A DNA stretch of 64,000 nt from Piezodorus guildinii (GCA_023052935.1 CM041295.1:107820711-107884710), one strand, 5' to 3'; positions 1 through 11,689 are shown, counted from the first letter of the stretch. The notes: generated from the sequence alone by a model not told the origin. Translations and numbers: made by a program.

Positions 1-2176
1 AATTTTTCCCTGCATTTAATTCTCAATTTAACCCTCATATGAAATTTATATTACATTATCATTCAGGATTAAATAATTTCTCAATCTTTCGCAAAACAAA
101 TTAATTATGCAATACTACGGTGAAATAAATTGTATTCGAAAGTTTTTTTAAAAGGTTTTTGAAGGTATTTGAAAGTTTTTTTTTTAAACATTAAAAAGTA
201 ATGGAAAAAATCTGATTCCCGCATCAAACACCTCACACCTTGACTTAAATTTTAAAATTATTTTCTATGGATATCCCAGTCCGAAGAAATATTTATATTC
301 TATTAAATAACATAACAATGTATATTATCCAAAACAGTCTATTATATTTATGCACTTTTTCATCAATATTTATCACTTTTGACGACTGTGTATGTTAAAT
401 ATTTCTTTTTCTTAAATATTCGGATAAAAAAATAAATATTTTTTTTTTCTAAAATGTTTAGAAGTATTATTATTATTTTGGTTTATACAAAGATTATTGT
501 ATTCCGATGCCACTTCCTCCTTAATCGTTAGATTTTAAATGAATTTAATACTAAATTTAAAATATACATATATATAAAATAAATAAATTAATAAAAAGAC
601 ATAATTAAGTCTAAACCGAAACTAGATAGCTCAACTTTAACATATTTTGTTATACAAACTGAAACTTATTTTTTTACCAATTCACAGAACTTTTATTATT
701 ATCCTTTTTTTGTTAATATATTTAAATGTCCAATATTCGTCAATTTTGAAATGCCTCAAAAAGAAAATTAAAATAGATTATTTTGAAAACTTCAATAAAA
801 AAAGTATATGAACGTTCTATCATAAAAGTACTATCAGTGGACAACTTTTTTACGAGAAACTATAAAGTTTTATTACGTACATCTTTTAGTGACCACTTCA
901 CCGCTTTGTACGGGTTTAATACGAAAGCAGGGCCCATTTGTGTCTAAAAAAAAAAAAATCACTTTTGGTCCGATTAGTAGTTCATCCCTTTAGTAATATT
1001 AGTTCTAAATGAGTAAGTAATCGTAATAAAAAAATGCACTTACGTATGTATCGGTATAAGTATGTATATTATATGTTTTATTATTTTATACATTATCGTA
1101 AGTAATTAATACATTTTATATTAGGCTCACTTATTTTCAACTAACGATATTGAATATAAGTGACCAATATTCCCACGAGTGCAATTTGTTTGTAGTGTAA
1201 TTTATGTTAAAAAAAAAAGAACTATTTGACCGATTTAGCCTTTATCGCTTTGAGATCAGAAGTTTATCTTGAGGAAAAGTTAACTTTACAATAAAATGTT
1301 ATGTTTATTTTATAACGGCTAATCATTATTATATTTAATCATCAGTATGAAGTGATAAACATCAAAGTGGTTCAGTTTATTTCTTTGTTATTTAATGTGT
1401 AACATGGATCGAAATGTGTTCACGGCTTTTAAATTTAACTCACCAACTTTGAGTCATTTTAGATATCATTGCTAAAGTTTTGCCATTACTGTTACTTATT
1501 ATGGAATGACTTTATGTAAAAAGGATTAACAGTAGAGAACAATAATCGCTATTCTGTGAGGAAGAGACGCCCGAATAAATATTGGATAAATATATGTAGT
1601 CTTACGGGTGGCTTAGACGAAGTTAGGGGAGACATAGAACCCTGTCATTATATGTATATCTGTGTGTGTGTGTGTGATAAGATAATAGGGGTTCATTAGT
1701 TTTTATGGGCTTAAAAACATTCTATTGAAGTGTAAGATTTCATTGGTTACATATTAAATATTCTATAATCTTGCTCGATCTTATATTCTTATCGCGATCT
1801 TATCGATATTATATTCAATTAATTAAAGAAATATTATTTAAAATCAATTTATTAGAATAGTACATATTTAGGCGCCCAAACAGACCAATTTGAAGAAGTT
1901 AAGATAAGGAACGAATTTAAAAGGAATAAGCTATTAACGGAAAGTTTTAAGTCAAAAGAGTTTCCTTTTAAAAAGTTTCAGCTAAAAATAGTCCACCAAC
2001 AACTTCCGGGTCTTCATTGAAATCCCTCCTAATTTCTCTTTGGAATAACTTTTATCGCCATTCTGAAATTAGATAATTTTTATTCATCTTGGTAATTCTA
2101 GTTGTCTTTTTTATTTAACATTAATTTGAAGGAATAGATCAGTACTAAGTTAGTTCAGTATTTACAAGAAAAACAG

Positions 2177-2207
<31 letters not shown>

Positions 2208-2380
2208 TTTCAAAATGAATATCATATCCCACGACAATATGGTATATTTTGTTATTGCTGTTATATGAACTATTGCAATCGTGATAATGTTTGGATTACA
2301 GCAGGCACAAGTCAATTTAAAAGCAGAAGCTTACTGAGGAGCTTTCTCGGAGCTTACTGAGGATTTTCCGCCTTGGAAAC
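1..2380. other. AT-rich stretch without recognisable gene
   Basis: I see no credible coding region or named repeat family here. A (TG)8 microsatellite lies at 1661-1676 and an (AT)n run at 2181-2205. A 13-base direct repeat (AGCTTACTGAGGA) occurs near 2328 and 2352, just before the long A-tract. Confidence 0.5.
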
Positions 2381-2383
2381 AAA

Positions 2384-2384
<1 letters not shown>

Positions 2385-2452
<68 letters not shown>
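2385..2452 (+). repeat. uninterrupted 68-base A-tract
   Basis: There are 68 consecutive A residues with no interruption. Such tracts are usually the 3' tail of a retrotransposed copy, but I could not identify an element body ending here. The RNase H remnant lies on the same strand just downstream, so the tail may belong to a short copy inserted next to or into that remnant. Confidence 0.8.
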
Positions 2453-2454
<2 letters not shown>

Positions 2455-2587
2455 GTACTAAGATCCCAGCCCTAAAAAGTAACCTAAGCAGTCTGGAAAC
2501 CAGATCCAGTACTCTAGAAGACATTAACGGGGCCTACACAAAGAACGAATGGACTAGAGTATATGGTCTGCTACAAACGCTATTGCC

Positions 2588-2932
2588 AACAGTGGAGGGG
2601 GCATCCATATAGAATTCTCCAATGGACGCGTTCTCCAAAAAGCCTTTCCCATGAGACTCATCCCAAAGAACTATAAAAACGAGCACGACTCTATGCTAAC
2701 GGCAGCCAGGATTCTGAGGGCTCTTGAGAGGTGTTCTTTCTCACGCAAAATGCTCCTAACAGATGCAGCATCAATCATTGAATGTCTCAAAATAAATGGA
2801 AATGTCCGCTAGGCACATCAGCTAAGGAGCTACAAGACCAATCAGAGCAGTGCCAAGAGGTCCTACAATGGATACCAGGGCCCTGTTGACTTCCGAGGAA
2901 TGAAATTGCATACCAATTAACTAAAGAAGGAA
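2588..2932 (+). pseudogene. RNase H domain remnant of a non-LTR retrotransposon
   Basis: The frame from 2588 reads NSGGGIHIEFSNGRVLQKAF and continues through ARILRALERC, then MLLTDAASIIECLK, which is the order of a retrotransposon RNase H (substrate strand, alpha helix with an acidic residue, then the TDA catalytic strand). The frame meets a stop at about 2810. A shifted frame resumes with KELQDQSEQCQEVLQWIPGP, then a stop, then LPRNEIAYQLTKEG. These fit the family's QWIPxHxxIxGNExAD block with the conserved His and Asp lost. RNase H would degrade RNA in RNA-DNA hybrids during target-primed reverse transcription. No RT domain is visible upstream, so this is an isolated decayed fragment. Confidence 0.7.
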
Positions 2933-3239
2933 TATAGCCATAAAGGGAAGAACGAAGAAGAAGAATGAATCGTTAAAGAATTTGATAATGAACCGAATGA
3001 AATAACTGCCGAAATTTTTTTTTCGGGTTTATTTTATTTCCCCAAAAATAAAAGAAGTAATATAGATGTAAAATACGGTCTTGGAAAGCTTAGAATTTCA
3101 GATAAAAGTTAGCTGTCAAGCAACTATAGATAGATACCATGTTTTATAAGCTTATGCAGAGTGGCAAATAGGCCATAAACTTAAGTAATTGTTAAATATA
3201 ATAATCTCAAAAAATACATTATTTAATCTAAAGTAAAGG

Positions 3240-3432
3240 TTTCCATTAAAACTCAATATTTATTTTGTTTTGTGTCTTTCTTTTCAATTGAATTTTAGAA
3301 AGTTCTAAAATTGATATGATGAGTAATAAGTTTATGCCCTATTCTACACTTTACATTACCTTTTACACGTTCGTATATCAGATAATATTTTGTCTAAAAT
3401 CTTTAGCTTTCCAACGGTATATTATGCATCTA
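3240..3432 (+). repeat. R repeat copy 1, left part
   Basis: This matches the middle of the dispersed R repeat described at 30108, including the stretch that ends TTTCCAACGGTATATTATGC. The mariner at 3433 interrupts it at a TA, and the R sequence continues after 4355. Confidence 0.75.
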
Positions 3433-4355
3433 TTGGGTTGTGTCACATGAAATGTCCGTTTTCAAGGTAAAGAATTTTTGTTAAAAATACGATATGAAAA
3501 CAAGATACTTTTATTTGAAGTATTTACCTTCTTTTTCTAAACATTTTTCCCAACGTGACACCAACTTTTTTATCCCCGAACTGAAAAACTCTGAGCTTTG
3601 AAGTGAAACACAATCTGAAAACGCACTTTTCACTTGATAATCATTTTCAAAAGGTTTTCCTTTGACGAAGTTGTCTAAATTCCTGAACAGGTGGTAATCT
3701 GTTCGAGACAAGTCGGGAGAATATGGTGGGTGCGGAAGAACTTCCTAGCCCAGATCTTTCAATTTTTGCACGGGATGTTTTGAAACATGGGGTCTTGCTG
3801 CCGCTCAGTGAGATCATGAGGTACCCATGTATCGAGCTTTTTTACTTTCTCAATACACTTTAAATGTCTGGAAACGGTAGATGCACTTGCATTTGGGTGT
3901 GCTGAGAGTCCTTTAACTGTTTGGTAGGGGTTTCCTTCTACTGTATGTTTGAGGACATCGTTGTCTATTACGACGGACGGAGGTCTTCCAGTTTTTCCAT
4001 GTCGGTATCCCCAGCTGAAAACTTGGCAAACCAACGGCGAATGCTCCGTTCATTAACACTCCCTTCCCCAAACTCCTTGCAAATATTTCTAGCGGCCTCA
4101 GCTGCTGAATGGCCGAGTTTAAAATCGTACAAAAATATTACTCGAAAATCACGTGTTTCCATGTTCATATTTGGAGTTAGTATACTAAAAAGTGAGTAAT
4201 TGATTGGGTAGCTAATGTTTATAATACAAAGGTAGAGGATTAGTAACTGTTTACTTTAAATATGTAAACATTCGGAAGAAAACAACAGAGACCTGCAAAA
4301 TCCTTTATGTATTTCAGAAACAATAAAAACGGACATTTTATGTGAAACAACAAAA
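3433..4355 (-). mobile_element. mariner element, internally deleted, with TA target duplication
   Basis: The 923-bp element has 30-base terminal inverted repeats that agree at 26 positions. It starts TTGGGTTGTGTCACATG and its right end, read in reverse, starts TTTTGTTGTTTCACATA. TA dinucleotides flank it at 3431-3432 and 4356-4357. The R copies at 30390 and 61781 read straight through this point with a single TA, so they show the empty site. Full mariners are about 1.3 kb, so roughly 400 bp of the transposase gene is missing. Confidence 0.9.
3508..4168 (-). pseudogene. mariner transposase, DD34D core deleted
   Basis: The N-terminal part (4168 down to about 3760) starts MNMETRDFRVIFLYDF and holds the paired helix-turn-helix DNA-binding region, including NERSIRRWFAKFSAGD and later NASASTVSRHLKCIEKVKKL. 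It reaches VPHDLTERQQ and then loses homology. In another frame the C-terminal end resumes with LPHPPYSPDLSRTDYHLF, whose SPD is the third catalytic Asp, and ends WEKCLEKEGKYF. The first two catalytic Asp residues lie in the missing interval, so no active enzyme could be made. The N-terminal half could still encode a TIR-binding protein. Cecropia/irritans-type membership is inferred from these motifs. Confidence 0.85.
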
Positions 4356-4850
4356 TATATTACTGTTTTTATGTTCAAAAATTGCACAAAAAACTATTTT
4401 TGCTCTTCGTCCATTAGTTAGATATCGAATTCATTTAACTTATATATTTATCCGTTTATTTATTTATTTTTTTTGGCAATGCTACCAACGTAATATGTTT
4501 ATTTTTTTATAATCTACAAAATGAAATGTACTTTTGAAGACGAAAAAAATAATATTCGGCATTTAAGCCCTTTCAGACTTTTTCAATCAGAATGGAACCT
4601 ACATGATATTGAAGCCCATTGAAGTTTACATCGATATAGGGAATTTAATAAAAATCATTAGAACCGTTTTTGGGAAATTCTTAAAAAGGTGCAAAATGCA
4701 CGGTACAAGAGCCACTTCTGGTTTACCGATTTCGATAAATAAGTTGTTGAGCCATCTGGAGCGTTTATTTTTCTTGAATATAAAGTTTCAGTTTCGTACG
4801 ACGTTTCATTTTCGTGCTGGACTTATCATATTAATTAATAACTCAAATTA
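4356..4850 (+). repeat. R repeat copy 1, right part
   Basis: R resumes immediately after the mariner and runs through GCATTTAAGCCCTTTCAGAC (about 4558) to about 4825. Its 3' end is lost where the LINE B copy begins. Confidence 0.75.
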
Positions 4851-4855
4851 ATGTG

Positions 4856-5985
4856 CGTAAAGACAGTATTTGGAAAAAAAATATTTTTCCTTATTATTTT
4901 TTCGACGCCTTTGATAAAGTCTGTTGTACAAACTCAGACACCCAGGACTGTTGTACAAACTCCATAAATTCCTTTCTCCCTAATACTTTTAAGAATCAGA
5001 TTTTAAGATCCTACCTCTCTGATAGATCCTTCAAAATAAATCTTAGTAGTTCCTGTTCATCCCTTTTTACACAGACTGCTGGTGTTCCTCAATACAGTAT
5101 CCTGGGACAAATTTTTTACACAGTCCTTACAGCTGATATCCCAACCCATCCTAACCCTTTCCTTTCTACCTATGCTGATGACACCTGCGTGTTATCATTT
5201 CATAAAGATCCACTTATTGCCTCACAAGGGTGTGAAGGTGTGAAGGGTTTCAAGCCCGTATGGTGTCAGAACTGGAAATTAAAAATAAATTCCAACAAAT
5301 CCCATTAAATAACCTTTACCCTTTGTCGTAAACCTTTAACTTCCTGCTTTACAGTATCCTTTAATAACACCCAACTAGTTCCTGTTGAACAGATCCGATA
5401 CCTAGGAATCCTTCTTGACAAACGTCTAACTTGGAATCCTCATACACGACCAAAACGGCAAGAAACTACTCGCCGTTTTAGGCTACTTCAACACTTACAG
5501 ACAAACCTTCCTCTTAACTACAAAAGGCTCATCTATATGACTTTTATAAGACCAAGCTGGCTTACGGAGTAGAGCTATGGGTCTTTACTAAAACATCAAA
5601 TTCTTCCCGCATCCAATCCTCACAATCCAAAATCCTTCGTAAATTCTCAACGCTCCTTACTCACAAATGAACTTATCCATAGACCTTAATGTTCCCTATC
5701 TTACTGATTCGGCCCGGACTAGGTATCAATCATTTCATGGCAAACTCCTTTCTCACTCTAACCCACTAGTTTCAATCCTTTCGTCATCTTCAATTCCTGG
5801 TTATCCTCAACTGAAAAGGAGATGGTCCCGGGACCTTCTAGTTAAGAATATTTTTAGAGTACTTCCAATGGGAAGTTTCTCTACATGTATTATGTCATTG
5901 TATTATATAACTATCATTTTTTTTAATACAGTTGTAAATATCAATAAAAATGTTAAAAAAAACAAAAAAACAATTCGATAAAGCC
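4856..5985 (+). pseudogene. LINE B copy (Jockey-like), 5'-truncated reverse transcriptase
   Basis: The copy starts inside the RT palm at the first catalytic Asp block (FFDAFDKV). It then reads ILRSYLSDRSFKI, QTAGVPQYSILGQ, STYADDTCVLSFHKD with the YADD box intact, YLGILLDKRLTWNPHTR, and ends LKRRWSRDLLV. Frame changes and an in-frame stop near 5308 and 5560 break it into two open segments (4853-5308 and 5667-5981). The 3' UTR ends with AATACAGTTGTAAATATC and an A-rich tail. The endonuclease and all of ORF1 are missing, as expected from 5' truncation during target-primed reverse transcription. LINE B is related to but distinct from LINE A at 34901. Confidence 0.85.
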
Positions 5986-6670
5986 ACCTCCTACTTCCTC
6001 TAACGAAAATCCTGCTTGCTTTCTGTGAAAGTTACCTTTGTACTTCATTAGGAATATGCGTTCCCATGTTGTTGTTTTTTAATCCTTACGTATAGCCTTC
6101 CTCTGATCCTAGTAATAAGATGAACTAGTATTGACCGGGGTAACCCAAACCAACCCGACCCAACCGACTTGAGCATATTGATTTTCATAAAATCAGCCGC
6201 GAGGGGTTTAACCAGCCAATGCATATTAATGGGGTCAGTTTCCCAGCGGAGGAACAACAAGGAAGATAAAATCTCTTGCAGTGTTCACTCCGAGGGGTTC
6301 CGCCCAGGATCAGGCTCAAACTTCGACCAAGAGTTAATTTGTAGTTTACATTTTCACGAGCCTAGTCTTATTAAAATGTTGACGCTTCTCTAGAATATGA
6401 AAAAAAATTTGTGACGTTTCAAGTCTTTTTTTTTTTTTTTTCCAATTTAGATAAAAGCCACGACCTACTTCTAGAGTAACCACAAGATCCCGTAAAGTTG
6501 GTAAACCGATTCATATTTAACTAAGTTTACTCTCCAAAAGTTGTTAACTTGTGTGAAATTTTATCATCCATTTTTTTTTAATAAACAAAATAGCTTCAGT
6601 GAATATACCCTCCCTCCATTCGATGGTATGATCTCTACCAACATCATGACGCAAAATATGACTATACTAA
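5986..6670. other. no recognisable gene
   Basis: I recognise nothing here. The part at 6090-6340 is richer in G and C than its surroundings. Short open frames exist on both strands but carry no motif I know. A T-tract lies at 6426-6440. Confidence 0.4.
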
Positions 6671-6674
6671 ATTA

Positions 6675-6815
6675 GTGAGGTTTAAGTTTAGATTGCCAAT
6701 GGGCATATTCTCTTCATGTCTTTCATGTATATTATCTATATTATGAGCCAATTTACTTGATGTATTTACTAATACAGTTGTAAATTTCAATAAATTAATA
6801 AATAAAAAAAAAAAG
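6675..6815 (+). repeat. LINE B 3' UTR fragment
   Basis: Only the LINE B tail is present: TTGCCAATGGGCATATTCTC, the TTTACTTGATGTATT block, AATACAGTTGTAAATTTCAA, then an A-rich end. It is a severely 5'-truncated copy or a remnant. Confidence 0.7.
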
Positions 6816-6860
6816 TTTAGGTTTCATTACATGGATGAAGAAAGCTCATATTTATAAAAC

Positions 6861-7224
6861 ATCTGGTGCGCGTTACACACAACTTTTACTTTCCTCCCTT
6901 CTTTAAATTAAGATTTAAACTCGATACAAGAATGTTTTGATGGAAACATTTATTTAAGAATAAATAATACAACAAAGAAATTATTTTAGCTATAATGTCA
7001 TAAGTCGTTTCTTTTCCTTTCATATTGGCTCACTGTCAGTGACGACAGTGGAGTGGAAAGAAAATAGAATATTTAATAATTAATTAATTAATATATTATT
7101 TAAAACAATATTTTTTTTATTTATTATTATTTTTTTTGTCACTTTGCATTATCCTATAAATTTTATGAGCTAGCTAACTTTTTTTCAAAAATATTTTACT
7201 TTCCAACGACAAATAATACATCTA
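6861..7224 (+). repeat. R repeat copy 2, left part
   Basis: It begins with the R terminus ATCTGGTGCGCGTTACACAC and runs to the TTTCCAACGAC block. A mariner then interrupts it at exactly the same TA as in copy 1. Confidence 0.8.
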
Positions 7225-7513
7225 TTGGGTTGTAAAATAACTTCGTAGCGTTTTTTATTGGTGATATCAACAAACTTGGAAGTATTTTATATCAATTATA
7301 TTTGACCCATTCTGATCTATTACATGTTGCTATCTTTCCGCTAAGTTTTTTATTTGGTCATCATCAACAGTTGAAGGACGACCCTAAGGCTTTGCGTCTT
7401 CCACGAGCAAACTGATTACGGACGTTGCTTCCTTCTAAGGCATCATCACCATTCACGCTTCAAATTTTGTTAACCTATTTTGTTATATGTGTAGCGGATT
7501 TTCCTTTTCAAAA

Positions 7514-8641
7514 TTTTTTTATTTTATTTTTTTTATTGAGATATATTACAATTTGTTTCTATATGAACATTAGTAATAGTGGTATAAGATCGCATTCACA
7601 CAATATATACAGTATACAATGATAAAGTCAAATAAATAAAATATAATATATATACAAAATAAGAAAACAAACAACAACCTATAAATGAGATAAATACAAA
7701 TAAATGGTATATATAGAATTAAATAATAATAAATATAAAAACAAAACAAATCAAGACATTAACCTATAATTGAGATAAATAAAAGTTTGCAAATAAACAA
7801 ACATCATTCAAACAAACATAACTATATACAAGTACTATAGGGATCCCAGACTGGGCTTTTCCCTCCATTTGTGGAGGAAAAAGCAGAATCCAAGATATTC
7901 TAGACACTCCCTCTCGGACTCACTCAGTGGAGGCCGAACTAGGGCGCAACAGCCACAAACATACATTACATGAATGGAGGATCTGACCTGTGTCAGAACT
8001 TCAATTTAAACGTTTACAATACGTCTCGCGGCCACTGCCGTTTCAATCTTCGAGGAGGATTGTAGGGATGGGTGGTACTGGATAGGGATTGTGCTAGAGG
8101 GTTAGGATGATGACTAAGGTTCTGATGAAATTTGGAAAATTTGGATGGTACCAGGTCTAAAATAAACGGAATTTTAAGGTCGTGGTGTAGGGTAGAGTTG
8201 GTAACGTAATAAGGAGCATTAACTATTGTTCGGAGGACTTTGGATTGGAAGGATTGGATGCGTTTGATGTTAGAATGTTTAGCTGTCCCCCACAGTTCAA
8301 GTCCGTAGGTCCATATTGGTTTCAGTACTGTCTTGTATATTAGTAATTTGTTGTCAACTGTAAGGTGAGATTTTCTGTTTAGTAGTCTGTATAACTGGCC
8401 GAATCTGCGGTTAAGTTCTTTTCTTTTAAGTCTTGTGTGTGGGTTCCACGTCAGTCTTTTGTCTAGTAAAAAGCCAAGATACCGGACTGTGTCAGAGGAA
8501 GGAAGCGGTAGGGAATTGAAATAAACTGTTGGACAGGATTTGCGTCGAAGAGTGAATGTGACGTGTGAGCACTTGTTTTCGTTCACCTTAATGCGCCAAG
8601 CGTTACACCAGTCTTCGACAAGGGAAATGTGCTTTTGTAAA
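7514..8641 (-). mobile_element. LINE A copy, 5'-truncated, inserted in the mariner
   Basis: This is an antisense copy of the family found intact at 34901-39450. The 3' end points to lower coordinates with an A-rich tail (T-rich on the plus strand, 7514-7535) and about 475 bp of 3' UTR. A 10-base target duplication (CTTTTCAAAA) lies at 7504-7513 and 8642-8651. The related mariner at 23453 lacks the insert, giving an empty site. Confidence 0.88.
8011..8641 (-). pseudogene. LINE A ORF2 C-terminal fragment (reverse transcriptase thumb and tail)
   Basis: The open frame of about 209 codons is collinear with the C-terminal quarter of the intact ORF2. It begins SLQKHISLVEDWCNAWRIKV, just after the FADD box, passes VRYLGFLLDKRLTWNPHTR and ends RLKRQWPRDVL followed by TAA. 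No stop or frameshift interrupts it, and most residues match the intact copy, so the insertion looks young. The start is simply the truncation point; an ATG in the flank is fortuitous. It lacks the catalytic palm and the endonuclease. Confidence 0.88.
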
Positions 8642-8882
8642 CTTTTCAAAAATTAAAAATCATAAAATGACGAAATCGGATAATTTTTTTCTTTCATTTT
8701 GAGCAAGCGAAATACCACTTAAAAATAACGAAATCGGTTGAAACTGATGCATAAAAGCTCCTTAACTAATCCTTTTTTATAATATGTAAACGTTATTGAC
8801 CAAGTAAACCTGATGTTATAAACCCAGAGAGGATTAAATTGAAATATTGAAAAACGCTAAGAACTTATTTTATAACCCAATA

Positions 8883-8990
8883 TATTATTATTGCCTGCGG
8901 AAAAGAAAAAGTAACCTTGAAAAATATTTCAGCGTTTTTCTCCTTCAGTTTATCATCAAATTCTTTCATAATCTATACTTGTTTTTTACT
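8883..8990 (+). repeat. R repeat copy 2, right part
   Basis: R-like sequence resumes after the mariner. The block with TTTTCTCCTTCAGTTTATCA aligns with the R copies at 52770 and 32700. It is cut off before a long (TA)n tract. Confidence 0.6.
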
Positions 8991-9021
8991 CAGAATTAGT
9001 CCATTAAATATATAATTTTTT

Positions 9022-9026
<5 letters not shown>

Positions 9027-9092
<66 letters not shown>

Positions 9093-9101
9093 TATATACA
9101 T
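9027..9101. repeat. (TA)n microsatellite
   Basis: A nearly pure TA run of about 58 bases, followed by interrupted TA/CA units. It lies at the broken end of R copy 2. Confidence 0.9.
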
Positions 9102-9119
9102 ATTTAAATTGTTATGAGA

Positions 9120-9930
9120 AATAAGCGAGAAAAATAAAGCCAAAAAGAATGAATAAAAGGAGTTAAATAATTTTAAAAGAAAAAAAAATGTTAAAGAAAA
9201 AGTTAAAGGAAAAAAAAAATTGTTTAATGTATTTCTTTTTTTTTTCATTGTATGTTAAGATTTATATTATATTATTACTAAAAATTGTCCAATATGGAAA
9301 AAAAAGTAGGCTGTGTGAATAGCAACCCAATCAAGTTGGGCAGCATCGCTTGTTTGTTTAATAAAGTGTATGTCTCTTATACTCCGTAAAAGAAACGTCA
9401 TGTGGATGTGTTAAAGAAGGAGGTGGTTGTTAAGTTAAGGAAAGTAGCAGGTACCTCCCCAATTTTTGTTAGTTGAAAAGATTATATTTAGGAAGATCCG
9501 CCTGTAGCCTTCGCCATAGCCTGCAAACCTGTTTGCGATCCCTCTACCTAATGAAGGGAGTTCCAGCAATTCCATCTCGCCCAGAACCCCTCAAAGATCT
9601 GCTGATGATTGTAGCTGTTACTTATGGAGACTGTTGGAACATCACCAAAACCATATCCTTTATATCTTTACTTTCCCTCCAATTACATTATTGTGTCAAG
9701 AACTGCATACATAATTGCAGTGCCTCGATGGTTTGGGCTTATTCCAACTGTAGCCTATTATGCGCTACAGGCGGCGATTTGAATCAAATAATTTCTGTAT
9801 CATCAATTCAAAGGCAATTCTACATCGCGATGATTCTCTCAATGTTGTAATGTCATCAATGCAATCAAAGGATAATAATTAGCGATTTGATTATTTTTAA
9901 AAATTTAAAATGTTAAACTAACTGTTTTGG
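9120..9930. other. no recognisable gene
   Basis: An open frame of about 125 codons on the plus strand (9473-9850) begins at TTG rather than ATG. It has no recognisable motif and its composition resembles neighbouring noncoding DNA. I do not call it a gene. Confidence 0.4.
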
Positions 9931-10350
9931 GGTACTTCAACAATTACTAGATATACGCGCTCAGTGTCCGATTAACCACATAAAGCTTATATACATGACT
10001 CTTGCCAATCTTGACGTACGGTGTTCTACTAAACCATAAAATTCTTCTCATATCCAATCCTTATAACCTAAAATGCTGAATGCTCCTAACTTTTTCACGA
10101 ATAAATTCATCCATAATAACATTAACGGTCCATGTGTTACTGGTTTGGACCGAATTAGCATTCTATTCTAGCCTACTAGTTACCTGGCTTCCGCTTCAAT
10201 ACCAGATAATCGTCAGATAATAAGGTGACTGCGAGACTTTCTGGTTTAGAATATCTAATGGAGTGCTGGCAATGCGTAGTTTATCTTCATGTTTGTATCA
10301 TGTCATTTGTAGTTTAGGTTATTTATCTATTGTAAAACTAAATAATTCAA
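9930..10350 (+). pseudogene. LINE B decayed copy
   Basis: Recognisable LINE B ORF2 C-terminal nucleotide blocks appear in order: the segment equivalent to the GVELWSSTKPSN region near 10015, the ILNAPYFVTNK-equivalent near 10075, and the closing RRW-equivalent near 10220. The 3' UTR words follow. Stops and indels are frequent, so it is an old copy. Confidence 0.65.
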
Positions 10351-10369
10351 TTTTTTTTTAATTCTGCCA

Positions 10370-10600
10370 AAGATGTAAACTTCGTCGTAAACTTATGACT
10401 ATGGATCCGGTAACTAGAACTCCATATTGAACAACATTGAACTCGTAATCCCTCATACGAGACAGAAACAAGGTACGTTGTTTTCGGCAACATCAACACT
10501 TACAAGACAAACTCTTTAACTTTCCATTTTATTGTATGACTACAATAAGACCTGCAACTGACTTACGTAGTAAAGATTTTGGTCTCCACTAAAATATCGA
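10370..10600 (+). pseudogene. LINE B decayed fragment
   Basis: A second plus-strand fragment begins in the segment equivalent to TFTLRRKPM. It passes the NPHTR-equivalent near 10450 and the TTIRP-equivalent near 10545, then loses homology near 10600. It lies downstream of the previous copy but restarts earlier in the gene, so it is a separate insertion or a duplication. Confidence 0.55.
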
Positions 10601-10997
10601 ACAAGTTAGCAAGAAAACCGAAGCCAATAACGAATTCCAAAAATATTCGAACCATTAACCCTCATAAAGGGGTGCATCGACTAACAGTTCACTTGGCATG
10701 CGATTGTAGGGGAGGTATATTTAAGTTCACTCTTTATATCCGGCTCCTCATCGCCAATGAGCCACGCTAATCCGAACTCTTCTGCAATCTAACCTTTGTA
10801 GAAGAAAATAATATTTCATTTGAAGTATATGCACCACTTCCAAAAAACTTCTATAAAATTATAAACACCACGCGAGCTAAGCTTATAATCTTTAATTTTT
10901 TTTTAATTGTATTTAGTTTTTGAGAATAAGCTACGAAATTGTAGATATGATTTCAAATGAGCAATGGTTTATATTAATCAAATTATTCACTGACAGT

Positions 10998-11675
10998 TTT
11001 TTTTTAATTATTATTATTTATATAAATTCACAAGTGCATTGGTTAATACATCCAGTAAATCAGTTGTAAGATAAAATACAATAAATAGACATTTAGATAA
11101 AATGCCCATTGTCAGATTTTCTGTAGATAAGTAAAACTAGAAGGTCTCGAGGCCATATTCTTTCAGACGTCTCGGAGGATTGTCAGGAATGAAAGAGGAC
11201 GGAAGGAGTGAAACTAATGGGTTAATAAAGGGGATATAGAGTTTGTTAGGGAAGGATTGATACCTGTTTCGGGCTAAATCAGCAACATATGGAACACTAA
11301 GCTCTTTATGGATGAGTTTGTTCGAGACAAAGTCAGGAGCATTGAGGATTTGGGATTGTCAAGATTGAATCCGAGAAGAATGCGATGGTTCAGTAGTGTC
11401 CTGAAGCTCAATTCCGTCTGTCCAGATAGGCCTTATGATGGTGACATAGATGAGCATTTTGTATCTAAGTGGAAGGTTAGAGCGTCTGTCCAGTATGTGT
11501 TGAAGCAGCCGCGGGTTCCATGTAAGACGTATGTCAAGCAAGAGCCCAAGATAGCGTATCTGTTAAACTGGGACAAGCAGAATATAATTAATGAACAATG
11601 TGGGTCAGGATGTCATAGTTTTACGACGAAGGGTAAAGGTAATTTGGTGGAATTTTTGGAATTGATTGTCAATTT
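10998..11675 (-). pseudogene. LINE B antisense copy
   Basis: Read on the minus strand, the copy begins near IKINSNKSHQITF (11675), passes LLDIRLTWNPRLLQHILD and RSNLPLRYKMLIYVTIIRPI, and reaches the RRLKEYGLETF-equivalent end near 11140. The 3' UTR and a T-rich tail (plus strand) follow near 11000. Frameshifts are present. It is 5'-truncated in the RT thumb. Confidence 0.75.
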
Positions 11676-11689
11676 TAATTTTAAATAGT

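Larger units (their letters stand above)
7225..8880 (-). mobile_element. mariner-like element (second family) with nested LINE
   Basis: The 31-base TIRs agree at 28 positions. The left end reads TTGGGTTGTAAAATAACTTC and the right end, reversed, reads TTGGGTTATAAAATAAGTTC. TA flanks it at 7223-7224 and 8881-8882. Without the nested LINE and its duplicated target the element is only about 0.5 kb. On the minus strand it keeps a trace of the transposase DNA-binding region (VDDDQIKNLAER near 7340-7380). The catalytic domain is gone, so it could only move with help from an autonomous relative. Confidence 0.85.

Noticed and set aside
2373..2612. 79-codon frame beginning with a poly-lysine run
   Set aside because: The lysines come from the A-tract and the rest of the frame is out of phase with the RNase H remnant. 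It is not a gene.
8973..9248. 91-codon frame with long Tyr-Ile repeat
   Set aside because: Produced by the (TA)n tract and neighbouring A/T-rich sequence.
9473..9850. 125-codon open frame
   Set aside because: No ATG at its start, no motif, and composition like flanking noncoding DNA.
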